64,000 nucleotides of DNA from Streptomyces sp. SLBN-31 (GTDB lineage Bacteria; Actinomycetota; Actinomycetes; Streptomycetales; Streptomycetaceae): contig NZ_VFNC01000001.1 in NCBI RefSeq assembly GCF_006715395.1, positions 2,170,001 to 2,234,000 of the forward strand. The letters are read 5' to 3'. Under the pieces are notes generated by a model. It was not told the origin of the DNA and did no database searches. It saw only the letters and a list, made by a program, of their open reading frames with translations. A program made the position numbers and the translations under genes. The first letter of the stretch is position 1; each line of letters opens with the position of its first letter. Below are positions 43,037-52,691 of the stretch, one piece after another.

Positions 43037-43133
43037 CTCAACCCCCGACACCTCGTCAGCCCCGGTGTCACCGCCGCCTTCACGAAACTCTCTCCGCCGC
43101 CGCGCCGTCCGTGCGGCCCCCTACAGTTCCGTC

Positions 43134-43979
43134 ATGTCCAACTACCGACGGCCGCAGCCAAATCGCAAGCTGGTGTGGGCCGAGTTCCCCGCCGGCACCC
43201 ACCTCGACCGCTCCCGCGCCTCCTCCGGCGGGATGCGCGCTACCGCGCGCGATGACCGAGACAACTCGCTCGTCACCCAGGCCGAACTCTTCGACGCCTA
43301 CGACCGGTACGACGACGGCTATAGGGACGGCCTAAAGAACCTCCTCGTCAACTGCGCCACCACCCTTGCGGTGGACTTCGCTCACGCCCTGACCGTCGCC
43401 GCCTTGGAGGCCGCCACCCCATACGTCAAGGACGGGGTGCGCCGGTTCAAGGAGAAGCTGCTGCGCGTGCCCAAGAACACCCCAGCCGCCGAGGCGGTGC
43501 AGGAGGCCGCCCCCGAGCGGCCCACTACTGCATCTGGTCTCCGGCTGGTGGCCGCCACCGCCGACGGCCGCGACCAGGTGGGCCTCGTCCTGCGCGCCGA
43601 CCAGGGTGACGCCAACACGCAGGCCGCCCTGGAGCGGATCAACACACGGGCGGTCGAGACGTACGGCATTGCCGCGCACTACGCCACCGGCCTGCCCGCG
43701 GCAGATGTTGCCGACGAGGCCATGCGTCAGGCTCTGGCCGCCGCCGCGCCCGGCTACGTCGCCGCCGCCCTCGAACGTCTCGCCCTCGACGACGCGCTGG
43801 GCTTGACCCCTACGCAGCAGATGCGCCTGTTGGATCGTGCTGCGGAGCTCGACCCCGGCGTGGTCGATGACCTCGCCGGTGCCAAGGCCCTGGGCTACCA
43901 CGACAAGACCGCCACCCGGCTCGTCACCGAGGCCGGCGGCACCTGGAGTCGATACGCCACCGGCGACCACACACGGTGA
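43134..43979 (+). CDS. Orphan protein between direct repeats
   Basis: 281 aa from the ATG at 43134; the frame stays open upstream to 42900 but that part looks non-coding. No domain is recognised. The N-terminal 50 residues are basic and Arg-rich; the middle (GYRDGLKNLLVNCATTLAVDFAHALTVAALEAATPYVKDGVRRFKEKLLRV, about residues 62-112) is a long amphipathic helix that may touch a membrane; the C-terminal half is helical (TPTQQMRLLDRAAELDPGVVDDLAGAKALGYHDKTATRLV). The gene is flanked by two 28-bp repeats, with the downstream copy 30 bp beyond the stop, which gives it the look of a mobile single-gene unit. No function is proposed. Confidence 0.6.
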   Translation: MSNYRRPQPNRKLVWAEFPAGTHLDRSRASSGGMRATARDDRDNSLVTQAELFDAYDRYDDGYRDGLKNLLVNCATTLAVDFAHALTVAALEAATPYVKDGVRRFKEKLLRVPKNTPAAEAVQEAAPERPTTASGLRLVAATADGRDQVGLVLRADQGDANTQAALERINTRAVETYGIAAHYATGLPAADVADEAMRQALAAAAPGYVAAALERLALDDALGLTPTQQMRLLDRAAELDPGVVDDLAGAKALGYHDKTATRLVTEAGGTWSRYATGDHTR

Positions 43980-44008
43980 CACCGCCATCGCCCGCCATCA
44001 GGAGTACC

Positions 44009-44036
44009 CGACACCTCAACATGCGCGCCTACCAGT
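44009..44036. repeat. 28-bp direct repeat, copy 2
   Basis: Same sequence and orientation as the copy at 43009 apart from one base. It follows the orphan gene by 30 bp. The next 450 bp hold no supported gene. Confidence 0.85.
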
Positions 44037-44489
44037 TACCCCAAACAGAAGCCTGCGAACGCCTTCTGGCACAGCCCCACACGAACGACCAGGTTTGCAG
44101 TCAGCGACTGTGAGCGCTGCCCGCTGACGTCGAAGAATTCGTGGGGCGCTAGGGTCTGGCCGGTCGACTTGCGCCGGGCAGTGTCGCCACCAAGGGGGAA
44201 GTACACCCGCCCGCTCGACCTGCTCGGACTCGCTTGACCTGCACCGACAGGTGATCACCAGGGCATTGAATCAGCCCTGGTTCTCTTGCCTGCCTCCTCC
44301 GGCGAGCCGTGCCCGGGCCGGGATAGGCGACACCGCGTGCGGCGTGTCGAGGCAGCTGCTCATGGCGCCCTCTCGGGTGTCGCGGGACGCGCCGGACTGA
44401 ACCCTGTCGGCGGCGGCTGAGTCCTGGCTCGGTCAAGATTCACCCGTCGCCGACACATCCGGGGTGATGCGGCTCTGCCACCTACACCC

Positions 44490-44609
44490 TGCCGCCTGCT
44501 GGCCGTCAGCCACGGGCTCGGTACGGGTGCGCTGGTTGGCCGGGGCACCCGGGAGACCGCCCTGGAGGTGCTGGGCCATCACCTGGAGCGGTTGTTCTGC
44601 CGTTCGTGA
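44490..44609 (+). pseudogene. C-terminal remnant of a TetR-family regulator
   Basis: Only about 38 codons are recognisable: LLAVSHGLGTGALVGRGTRETALEVLGHHLERLF to the TGA at 44607. This matches the usual last helices of TetR-type ligand domains, with ALEVLGHHLERL as the end signature. No start codon, HTH or upstream coding sequence belongs to it. It is one of a series of truncated genes in this region. The call rests on a short stretch. Confidence 0.4.
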
Positions 44610-44647
44610 GCGGCCGAGCCGCATTGCCGGATCCGGCCGAATTCCTC

Positions 44648-45376
44648 CTACGGCGTGCTCGTTTCCGTGCCAGCCACGTAGACGGTGTTGGCCGAGGTGC
44701 CGCCTTGCAGGGGGTTGTCGAACTCGACGACATGGGCCGCTGCCCGTGCGAAGACCTCCGTGAGCGCGGACGTGAACTGGTCGTCGGGTGGGTCGTTCGA
44801 CCACAGGGCGAACACCCCGCCGGGGTGTAGGTGATCGGCGAGGGCGCGGAGCCCGGCAGGCTGGTAGAGCGCCGCGTGCCGAGGGCGGAGCACATGGCGC
44901 GGCGAGTGGTCGACGTCCAGCAAAATGGCGTGGAAGCGTCGGCCCGGCTCCTTGGAGTCCAGACCGCGGGGGTCGGCGGCCAGTGCGAAGAAGTCGCCGT
45001 GGACCAGACGGCAGCGGGCGTCCGACGTCAGCCGGGTCCCGAGGGGCACCAGACCCCGCTGGTGCCAGTCGATGACTTCGGCCAGCGCTTCGATCACGGT
45101 CAGCGAGCGCACCCGGGGGTCGTCCAGGGCCGCCTGGGCGGTGAAGCCGAGTCCGAGTCCGCCGACGGCGACGTCCAGTTCGGTGTCGGGCAGTTTCGCC
45201 AGTCCGAGTTCCGTGAGCGCGATCTCGCCGGTCGTGAAGAGGCTGGACATCAGGAACTCGTCGCCGAGCTTGACCTCGTACACATCCTCGTCCGACGACG
45301 GGTGGCGGCGGCGCCGCAGACTGATCTCACCGAGCGGCGTCGGCTGCCAGTCGATCTCCTCGAAACGCACGCTCAT
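44648..45376 (-). CDS. Spermidine synthase-like SAM-dependent methyltransferase fold protein
   Basis: 242 aa, apparently complete. [41 protein letters not shown] is the Rossmann-type motif I and II of the spermidine synthase/methyltransferase fold, and [48 protein letters not shown] resembles the later motifs. The polyamine-site residues are not clearly conserved, so the substrate is unknown. ATG start. It sits 50 bp downstream of the truncated RNase J gene and on the same strand. Confidence 0.78.
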   Translation of the reverse strand: MSVRFEEIDWQPTPLGEISLRRRRHPSSDEDVYEVKLGDEFLMSSLFTTGEIALTELGLAKLPDTELDVAVGGLGLGFTAQAALDDPRVRSLTVIEALAEVIDWHQRGLVPLGTRLTSDARCRLVHGDFFALAADPRGLDSKEPGRRFHAILLDVDHSPRHVLRPRHAALYQPAGLRALADHLHPGGVFALWSNDPPDDQFTSALTEVFARAAAHVVEFDNPLQGGTSANTVYVAGTETSTP

Positions 45377-45426
45377 CCGTTGACCTTTCTGGTGTCGTCG
45401 GTATGTCGGGGTTGGGTCCCGTCCGG

Positions 45427-46140
45427 TCAGGCGTCGATGATGACGGGAATGACCAGTGGCCTGCGGCGGTGGGTGCGGAAGGCCCAGTTCGCCACGGCGC
45501 GGACGATGAGCTGTTCGAGCTGGTGGGCGTCACCGACGCCCTCCTGGGCGGCACTGGTCAGGGTCTTTTCGATGACGGGGATGACGGGTTCGAACGTGGT
45601 CTCGTCGTGGACGAAGCCGCGGGCCAGGAAGTCCGGGGCCTCGGCCAGTTGACCGGTGTCGGCGTCGACGATGGCCACGACCGTGACGACGCCCTCCTCG
45701 GCGAGGATGCGGCGGTCCTTGAGAGATCCCTCCGTGGCGCCGCCGACTTCCATGCCCTCCACGTAGACGTTGCCCGCGGGCACCTTGCCGACGATGGAGG
45801 CGCGGCCGTCGACGAGGTCGACGACGACACCGTCCTCGGCGATGACGACCCGGTCGGGGTCGACGCCGGTACGGATGGCGAGGTCGGCGTTGGCCCGCAG
45901 ATGGCGGAACTCGCCGTGTACGGGCATGACGTTGCGGGGGCGGACAACGTTGTAGCAGTAGACGAGCTCGCCGGCGCTGGCGTGACCGGAGACGTGCACC
46001 TTGGCATTGCCCTTGTGCACCACGTGGGCGCCCCACCGGGTCAGGCCGTTGATCACCCGGTAGACGGCGTTCTCGTTGCCGGGGATGAGGGAGCTGGCGA
46101 GCAGGACCGTGTCGCCTTCGCCGATGCGGATCGCGTGGTC
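45427..46140 (-). pseudogene. rnj: C-terminal half of RNase J
   Basis: About 237 codons remain. [71 protein letters not shown] and [45 protein letters not shown] are RNase J C-terminal and late beta-CASP blocks. The N-terminal metallo-beta-lactamase domain with HxHxDH is missing: at 46135-46140 the homology stops and kdpB sequence of the opposite strand begins. The product could not be an active ribonuclease. RNase J is normally about 550-560 aa. Confidence 0.9.
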
Positions 46141-46845
46141 AAGGACGGCATGCGGGAGCGGTTCGACGAACTGCGCCGCATGGGCATCAAGACCGTCATG
46201 ATCACGGGCGACAACCCGCTGACGGCCAAGGCGATCGCCGAGGAGGCGGGCGTCGACGACTTCCTCGCGGAGGCCACTCCCGAGGACAAGATGGCGCTCA
46301 TCAAGCGGGAGCAGGCGGGCGGCAAGCTCGTCGCGATGACCGGTGACGGCACCAACGACGCCCCGGCCCTCGCGCAGGCGGACGTCGGCGTGGCGATGAA
46401 CACCGGTACGTCGGCCGCCAAGGAGGCCGGCAACATGGTCGACCTCGACTCCAACCCGACCAAGCTCATCGAGATCGTCGAGATCGGCAAACAACTCCTG
46501 ATCATCCGGGGCGCGTTGACCACGTTGTCCATCGCCAACGACGTCGCGAAGTACTTCGCGATCATCCCCGCGCTGTTCGCGGCCGTCTACCCGGGCCTGG
46601 ACAAGCTCAACATCATGCACCTGTCCTCGCCGGACTCCGCGATCCTGTCCGCGGTCATCTTCAACGCGCTGATCATCATCGCCCTCGTGCCGCTCGCCCT
46701 GAAGGGCGTGCAGTACCGGCCGGTGAGCGCGGACAAGATGCTCCGGCGCAATCTGACCATCTACGGCATCGGCGGGCTGATCGCGCCCTTCATCGGCATC
46801 AAGATCATCGACCTGCTCATCTCTCTGTTTCCCGGGATCGGGTGA
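46135..46845 (+). pseudogene. kdpB: C-terminal third of KdpB (potassium-transporting ATPase)
   Basis: Begins at the RNase J junction with [39 protein letters not shown] and continues intact to the stop: [24 protein letters not shown] (hinge), [21 protein letters not shown] and the last membrane helices. The upstream two thirds are absent, including the DKTGT phosphorylation site, so no pump activity is possible. The frame is open far upstream (to 45403) only because it reads the antisense of RNase J. kdpA and kdpF are also not in the window. kdpC starts 5 bp downstream. Confidence 0.9.
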
Positions 46846-46850
46846 AGGAC

Positions 46851-47462
46851 ATGAACACCTCTCTCGTGAACTCCGGTCGCATGGCGTGGGCGGCGTTGCG
46901 CATGTTGCTCGTCCTCACCGTCGTGACCGGCATCATCTACCCCCTCGTCGTCACCGGCATCGGCCAGGCTCTCTTCCACGGCAAGGCCAACGGCTCGATC
47001 GTCAAGGTCGACGGCAAGGAGGTCGGCTCGAAGCTGATCGGTCAGAGCTGGAACATGAAGGGCACCGACAAGCCGGACCCGAAGTGGTTCCAGCCGCGCC
47101 CGTCCAACAGCAACTACGACCCGCTGGCCACCGGCTCCAGCCAGCTCAGCGCCAGCAACCCCAAGCTGGTGAAGGTGGTCAAGGTGGCCAAGAAGCACGT
47201 CGCCGCCTTCAACGGCGTACCCGAGTCGAAGGTGCCCGCCGACGCGGTCACCGGCTCGGCCTCCGCCATCGACCCGGACATCTCCCCGGCGTACGCGGAC
47301 ATCCAGGTCAACCGGGTCGCCAAGGCGAACAGGCTGTCCGCGGCCCAGGTGGAGAAGCTGGTCAAGGACCACACCGACGGGCGCAGCCTCGGCTTCATAG
47401 GCGAGCCGCACGTCAACGTCCTGGAACTCAACATCGCCCTCAAGGAACTGGCCCAGAAGTAG
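46851..47462 (+). CDS. kdpC: KdpC, potassium-transporting ATPase subunit C
   Basis: 203 aa, full length. A single N-terminal membrane helix (LRMLLVLTVVTGIIYPLVVTGIGQALF), then the periplasm-facing part with KLIGQSWNMKGTDKPDPKWFQPRPS and ASAIDPDISPAYADIQVNRVAKANRLSAAQVEKLV, typical of KdpC. The ATG at 46851 is used; an in-frame GTG at 46842 overlapping the kdpB stop is an alternative. KdpC stabilises the KdpFAB complex, but KdpA and most of KdpB are missing here. Confidence 0.93.
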   Translation: MNTSLVNSGRMAWAALRMLLVLTVVTGIIYPLVVTGIGQALFHGKANGSIVKVDGKEVGSKLIGQSWNMKGTDKPDPKWFQPRPSNSNYDPLATGSSQLSASNPKLVKVVKVAKKHVAAFNGVPESKVPADAVTGSASAIDPDISPAYADIQVNRVAKANRLSAAQVEKLVKDHTDGRSLGFIGEPHVNVLELNIALKELAQK

Positions 47463-47576
47463 TGGGCTTACGGACACCGACGGCCGGAGCCGGCGAACCG
47501 GGAACCTCCGGTCCGCCGGCTCCCACCGCCGCATCTATGACGCCGATCCCACCGACAAGAGGAAGGCCGCGCACCG

Positions 47577-48260
47577 ATGACCCGGGTGCTGGTGGTGGAG
47601 GATGACCCGCAACTCGTACGGGCCCTCGTGATCAACATGCAGGCCAGGCAGTACGGAGTGGACGCGGCGCCGGACGGCGCCACCGCCCTCCGTCTGGCCG
47701 CTGCCCGCCAGCCGGACGTGGTGATACTGGACCTCGGCCTGCCCGACATGGACGGCGTGGACGTGATCAAGGCCCTGCGGGGCTGGACCCGGGTGCCCGT
47801 CCTGGTGCTGTCCGCGCGCCGTGCCTCGGACGAGAAGGTCGCCGCGCTCGACGCGGGGGCGGACGACTACATCACCAAGCCGTTCAGCATGGACGAACTC
47901 ATGGCACGGCTGCGGGCTGCCGTGCGCCGCACCGAGGAGAGTCCGCTCGTCCCCGAGACGACACTGGTCAGGACCGACGAGTTCACCATCGACCTGCTGG
48001 CGAAGAAGGCGGCCAGGGGCGGCCGGGACGTACGGCTCACCCCCACCGAGTGGCATCTGCTGGAGATCCTGGTCACCAACCCGGGCCGGCTGATCACCCA
48101 GACCCACCTGCTGCAGGAGGTCTGGGGCGTCCCGCAGAGCACCAAGACCAACTACCTGCGGGTCTACATGGCCCAGCTGCGTCGCAAACTGGAGGCGGAT
48201 CCGGTGCATCCCCGCTATCTGATCACCGAGCCGGGCATGGGCTACCGCTTCGAGGGATGA
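47577..48260 (+). CDS. kdpE: KdpE-type response regulator
   Basis: 227 aa. Receiver domain with phospho-acceptor Asp52 (DVVILDLGLPDMDG), acidic pair EDD at 8-10 and the lysine of ITKPF; C-terminal OmpR/PhoB winged helix (LTPTEWHLLEILVTNPGRLITQTHLLQEVWG ... YLRVYMAQLRRKLE). Followed after 46 bp by its sensor kinase, both downstream of kdpC. ATG start with AGAGGAAGG upstream. Expected role: activates kdp transcription at low potassium. Confidence 0.93.
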   Translation: MTRVLVVEDDPQLVRALVINMQARQYGVDAAPDGATALRLAAARQPDVVILDLGLPDMDGVDVIKALRGWTRVPVLVLSARRASDEKVAALDAGADDYITKPFSMDELMARLRAAVRRTEESPLVPETTLVRTDEFTIDLLAKKAARGGRDVRLTPTEWHLLEILVTNPGRLITQTHLLQEVWGVPQSTKTNYLRVYMAQLRRKLEADPVHPRYLITEPGMGYRFEG

Positions 48261-48306
48261 CCGGCAGAGACAGACGTACGGGCGTAGAGGCGAAGAGACG
48301 TGAGAC

Positions 48307-50850
48307 ATGGCACGCGGCAAGCTTCGGATCTACCTGGGCGCGGCACCGGGCGTCGGCAAGACCTACGCGATGCTCTCCGAGGCTCACCGCCGCATCGAGC
48401 GGGGCACCGACTGCGCGGTCGCCTTCGTGGAGCACCACGGCCGGCCGCGCACCGAGGTGATGCTGCATGGGCTGGAGGAGATCCCGCGCAGGGAACTGGC
48501 CTACCGGGACGCCGTCTTCACCGAGATGGACGTCGACGCGGTGCTGGCGCGTCGCCCGCAGGTCGCGCTGGTGGACGAGCTCGCGCACACGAACATCCCC
48601 GGCTCGCGCAACACCAAGCGCTGGCAGGACGTGGAGGAGCTGCTCGCCGCCGGCATCGATGTCGTCTCCTCGGTGAACATCCAGCACCTGGAGTCGCTGG
48701 GCGACGTCGTCGAGTCGATCACCGGCGTACGGCAGCAGGAGACCGTCCCCGACGAGGTCATCCGGCGCGCGGACCAGATAGAGCTGGTCGACATGTCACC
48801 CGAGGCGCTGCGCCGCCGGATGGCGCACGGCAACGTCTACAAGCCGGACAAGGTCGACGCGGCCCTGTCCAACTACTTCCGGCCGGGCAACCTCACCGCC
48901 CTGCGCGAGCTGGCGCTGCTGTGGGTGGCCGACCGGGTCGACGAGTACCTGAACCAGTACCGCAGCGAGCACCGGGTCTCGAGGATCTGGGGCTCGCGCG
49001 AGCGGATCGTCGTCGGCCTGACGGGCGGTCCGGAAGGGCGGACGCTGATCCGGAGGGCCGCGAGGCTGGCCGAGAAGGGGGCCGGCGGCGAGGTGCTCGC
49101 CGTCTACGTCACCCGCAGCGACGGTCTCACGTCCGCCTCGCCGAAGGAGCTGGCCCTCCAGCGCACCCTGGTCGAGGACCTGGGCGGGACCTTCCACCAG
49201 GTCGTCGGCGACGACGTCCCGGCGGCGCTGCTGGACTTCGCGCGCGGGGTGAACGCCACGCAGATCGTGCTCGGCGTCTCGCGCCGCAAGAGCTGGCAGT
49301 ACGTCCTTGGGCCCGGCGTCGGCGCGACGGTGGCCCGGGACTCCGGCCCCGACCTCGACGTCCACCTGATCACCCACGACGAGGCGGGCAAGGGCCGGGG
49401 CCTGCCCGTCGCGCGGGGCGCTCGGCTGGGGCGCTCGCGCATCCTCTGGGGCTGGTTCGCGGGTGTCGCCGGCACGCTGCTTCTGACGCTGCTGCTGACC
49501 CACGTGGACGCCGACCTCGGCCTTACGAACGACATGCTGCTGTTCCTGACGCTGACGGTGGCGGCGGCGTTGCTGGGCGGCCTGCTGCCGGCGCTCGCCT
49601 CGGCGGCGTTCGGGTCCATGCTGCTGAACTGGTACTTCACGCCACCGGTGCACCGGATCACGATCGCCGACCCGAAGAACATCCTCGCCCTGGTGATCTT
49701 CGTGGCGGTGGCCGTGTCGGTGGCGTCGGTCGTCGATCTGGCGGCCTGGCGTACCCACCAGGCGGCCCGGTTGCGGGCCGAGTCGGAGATCCTGTCCTTC
49801 CTCGCGGGCAACGTGCTGCGCGGTGAGACCAGTCTGGAGGAACTGCTGGAGCGGGTGCGTGAGACGTTCGTGATGCGGTCCGTGGCCTTGCTGGAGCGCG
49901 AGAGCGACTCCGCGCCCTGGACCGTCGCGGGTTGCGTGGGCCCGGACGCACCGACCGGACGTCCCGAGGACGCCGACGTCGACGTACCCGCTGGCGACCA
50001 TATGGCGCTGGCCCTCTGCGGGCGGGTGCTGCCCGCAGAGGACCGCCGGGTGCTGGCTGCCTTCGCCGCACAGGCGGCCGTGGTCGTGGACCGCCGCCGC
50101 CTTCAGGAGGAGGCCGACCGGGCCAAGGTGCTCGCCGAGGCGAACCGGATGCGCACCGCGCTGCTCGCCGCGGTCAGCCACGACCTGCGCACGCCCCTCG
50201 CGGGCATCAAGGCGGCCGTCACCTCGCTGCGGTCGGAGGACGTCGCCTGGTCGGAGCAGGACCAGGCCGAACTCCTGGCCGGCATCGAGGAGGGCTGCGA
50301 CCGCCTCGACCACCTCATCGGGAACCTGCTGGACATGTCGCGGGTGCAGACCGGCACCGTGGCGCCGCTGATCCGGGACATCGACCTCGACGAGGTCGTC
50401 CCGATGTCCCTGGCCGGTGTGCCGGAGGACAGTGTGGAGCTGGACATCCCCGAGACGCTGCCCATGGTCTGCGTGGACAAGGGCCTGCTCGAGCGCGTGG
50501 TCGCCAACGTCGTCGAGAACGCGGTGAAGTACGGCCCCGCCGAGGAGCCGGTTCTCGTATCCGCCAGCGCGCTCGGCGACCGTGTCGAGGTCCGGGTCGT
50601 CGACCGCGGCCCCGGCGTCCCCGACGAGGCCAAGGACCGCATCTTCGAGCCCTTCCAGCGGTACGGCGACGCCCCGCGCGGTAACGGGGTGGGCCTCGGC
50701 CTCGCCGTCGCCCGCGGTTTCGCCGAGGCGATGGGCGGCACGCTGCGCGCCGAGGACACCCCCGGCGGCGGTCTCACCATGGTCCTCAGCCTCCCCACGG
50801 CCGACAGCCCACAGGCGGTGTCGGACCTCTCCGCCTCGACCGCCTCGTAG
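48307..50850 (+). CDS. kdpD: KdpD osmosensitive potassium sensor histidine kinase
   Basis: 847 aa, full length. N-terminal KdpD domain with Walker A GAAPGVGKTYAML and NIPGSRNTKRWQDVEELLAAGIDV (about residues 1-215), a universal-stress-protein-like domain (about 230-365), four membrane helices (DUF4118, about 378-480), a GAF-like linker, then HisKA with SHDLRTPLA (His near residue 624) and the ATPase domain with NVVENAVKYG, DRGPGVP and GVGLGLAVARGF. ATG start. It senses potassium limitation and phosphorylates KdpE. Its usual target is destroyed here unless another kdp copy exists elsewhere. Confidence 0.95.
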   Translation: MARGKLRIYLGAAPGVGKTYAMLSEAHRRIERGTDCAVAFVEHHGRPRTEVMLHGLEEIPRRELAYRDAVFTEMDVDAVLARRPQVALVDELAHTNIPGSRNTKRWQDVEELLAAGIDVVSSVNIQHLESLGDVVESITGVRQQETVPDEVIRRADQIELVDMSPEALRRRMAHGNVYKPDKVDAALSNYFRPGNLTALRELALLWVADRVDEYLNQYRSEHRVSRIWGSRERIVVGLTGGPEGRTLIRRAARLAEKGAGGEVLAVYVTRSDGLTSASPKELALQRTLVEDLGGTFHQVVGDDVPAALLDFARGVNATQIVLGVSRRKSWQYVLGPGVGATVARDSGPDLDVHLITHDEAGKGRGLPVARGARLGRSRILWGWFAGVAGTLLLTLLLTHVDADLGLTNDMLLFLTLTVAAALLGGLLPALASAAFGSMLLNWYFTPPVHRITIADPKNILALVIFVAVAVSVASVVDLAAWRTHQAARLRAESEILSFLAGNVLRGETSLEELLERVRETFVMRSVALLERESDSAPWTVAGCVGPDAPTGRPEDADVDVPAGDHMALALCGRVLPAEDRRVLAAFAAQAAVVVDRRRLQEEADRAKVLAEANRMRTALLAAVSHDLRTPLAGIKAAVTSLRSEDVAWSEQDQAELLAGIEEGCDRLDHLIGNLLDMSRVQTGTVAPLIRDIDLDEVVPMSLAGVPEDSVELDIPETLPMVCVDKGLLERVVANVVENAVKYGPAEEPVLVSASALGDRVEVRVVDRGPGVPDEAKDRIFEPFQRYGDAPRGNGVGLGLAVARGFAEAMGGTLRAEDTPGGGLTMVLSLPTADSPQAVSDLSASTAS

Positions 50851-50939
50851 ACACGCCTACGGCGATCCGGCCCAGGCGAGACCGACATGCCTGCCGCAGG
50901 AGCCTCCCGTCAGGCAAGCGGGGCGCATACGGTGGAGTG

Positions 50940-51180
50940 GTGCGCGAGATCACCGAAGCCGCTCTCCGCTTCCCCACGGCCACGTTCACGGCCGCGCTGG
51001 TGCTGGTCGTCGGCTTCTGGGCGCTGATTCTGCTGGACCCGTCGGCACACGACCGGCCCGCCCGCCGACCGGACGCCGCCCCGTCAGTCGTGCGCGCGAC
51101 CCCGGTCATCGCCGAGGCATCCCTGGTCATCGCCCTCGCCTGGATCCTGAGCCTCGGCGGCTCTGTGCTGCCGCGTCCCC
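50940..51180 (+). pseudogene. N-terminal fragment of a small membrane protein
   Basis: About 80 codons from a GTG pair at 50937/50940: VREITEAALRFPTATFTAALVLVVGFWALILL is a leading transmembrane helix typical of YqiJ-like Streptomyces membrane proteins, and VIAEASLVIALAWILSLGGSVL the second. Such proteins normally continue for another 100 residues or more. Here, after about 51170, the frame reads a meaningless Arg/Gln-rich sequence and the penicillin-binding protein begins in another frame. Confidence 0.55.
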
Positions 51181-52308
51181 ATGAGGCCGGCCAACGGCGC
51201 GAGCACAGCCAAGGTCGCGGCGAGCGACGGCAGGACCGACCTTGCCCGCTTCTCCTCGCTGCACGACATCGTGGCGACGATCCGCAAGAACGCCACCCCG
51301 ACCGGCGGCAGCACCGGCACCGGAGTCGCCGTGGTCGACGCGGCCGGCGACGGCGTGAAGACACTGAAGGTCTTCTCCAAGGGGAACGCCCCCGTCATCA
51401 AGACCACCATCGACGCCTCCCTCCAGGAGGTGGCCGAGACCACGGTCAAGGACCCCCACCTTCAGGACAAGCCTGCCGGGACGGTGGCGCTGGACTGGAG
51501 GACCGGTCACATCCTCGCGATCGCCCATACCGGCGCGGACGGCGACATCGCTGTCAACGGCATCAAGTCGCCGGGCTCCACCATGAAGATCATCACCTCG
51601 GCGGCCCTGTTCGACCGGGTGGGCCTCACTCCGAACAGTCCCGCCCCGTGCACGGACTCGCTGATGGCCAACGGCCAGCTGTTCCACAACGATTCCGGAG
51701 TGCGGGCCAATGGGGCCTCCACCCTCGCCCAGGCGTTCACGGTCTCGTGCAACACCGCCTTCATCAAGGACGGCTTCCACTACCTCGTGCACGACGGAGA
51801 TGCCTCGGCCCTGCACGACGAGGCCGTCAACGCCTTCGGTATGGGCAGCTGGTCCATCGGCGGCGGGGTCGCCACCACCGACCCGAGCATCCCGGCGGAC
51901 GTCCAGGGCGGCGACCAGGCGGCCCAGTTCATCGGCCAAGGCCAGGTCACGGCCACCCCGCTGTTCATGGCGTCCGTGGCGGCCACGGTGCGGGGCGTCG
52001 GCTTCAAGCAGCCGATCATCCTGCCCGGGCAGCACCAGGACATCGCACCCCGGCCCATCTCCGCCCGCACGGCCGGCTACCTGCAGTCGATGATGCGGAA
52101 CGTGGCCACCAGCGGTACCGCCGCACCACGCCTCCGCGGTCTGACCGGCGTCGGCGCCAAAACCGGCACCGCGGAGGAAGGCGACCACACCAACGGCTGG
52201 CTGACCGCGTACAACTCCCGCATCGCCGTCGCCGCCTTGGTCGAAGGCGGCAGCTCCGGGGTGGACTCGGCCGGATACGTCGTCCGGCACCTGCTCACCG
52301 GCAGCTGA
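51181..52308 (+). pseudogene. Penicillin-binding protein transpeptidase domain, 5' truncated
   Basis: 375 codons from an ATG without a ribosome binding site. The three transpeptidase motifs are intact: SxxK in SPGSTMKI, SxN in VSCNTAF and KTG in GAKTGTAEEGD. However, the signal anchor and the N-terminal dimerisation or NTF2-like domain of class B penicillin-binding proteins (usually about 480-500 aa) are missing. The product would stay in the cytoplasm, so the gene is most likely dead. The 5' break coincides with the end of the membrane-protein fragment. Confidence 0.78.
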
Positions 52309-52691
52309 CGCCTCGTCGGCAACGACAGCCGCAGCCGGGGCGCGGACCGTTCACGGGCTCGGCGGTTCCACCGTCGCGCACCTGTTCAGCGGTGGTCACC
52401 TCCCGGATCCTTGCAGCCGGGGAAACGGGCGACCAGGACACGGCAGCGGTAGACAGTCCGCCCCGGTCCGGCGCTGAGGTACGGCGCTCTGGCGCTCGGT
52501 GCGCGGTACTCCTGGGCATCGCATCTCCGGGTCGGTCGGCGGCCGCGACGAGGCCGCTCCGGTTCCCGCGGGTCAATGTGCTGCCTCTACTCGGGGCCTG
52601 CGCGCGGGCCGAGCCTCGCCGCACACGGGAAGGCGATGCTTGAGCCTCGCTGGGGCGGTGCTGTGAGTGGCTGGTGAATGGCGCAAAGCAG
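52309..52691. other. Intergenic stretch without a supported gene
   Basis: 383 bp between the convergent penicillin-binding protein remnant and the roadblock gene. G+C is high, and frames on both strands are open in part but show no recognisable protein. It may be residue of deleted genes. Confidence 0.4.

Noticed and set aside
42900..43133. N-terminal extension of the orphan gene upstream of 43134
   Set aside because: The frame is open but crosses the first direct repeat, has atypical codons and no recognisable protein sequence; the ATG at 43134 is preferred.
41715..44647. Accessory stretch as a prophage or integrated plasmid
   Set aside because: No integrase, repressor, structural or replication gene, and no tRNA with a matching attachment repeat is visible.
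45403..46845. A 480-aa plus-strand frame ending in KdpB sequence, as if a full gene
   Set aside because: The first 240 codons are antisense of RNase J; only the part after 46135 is KdpB.
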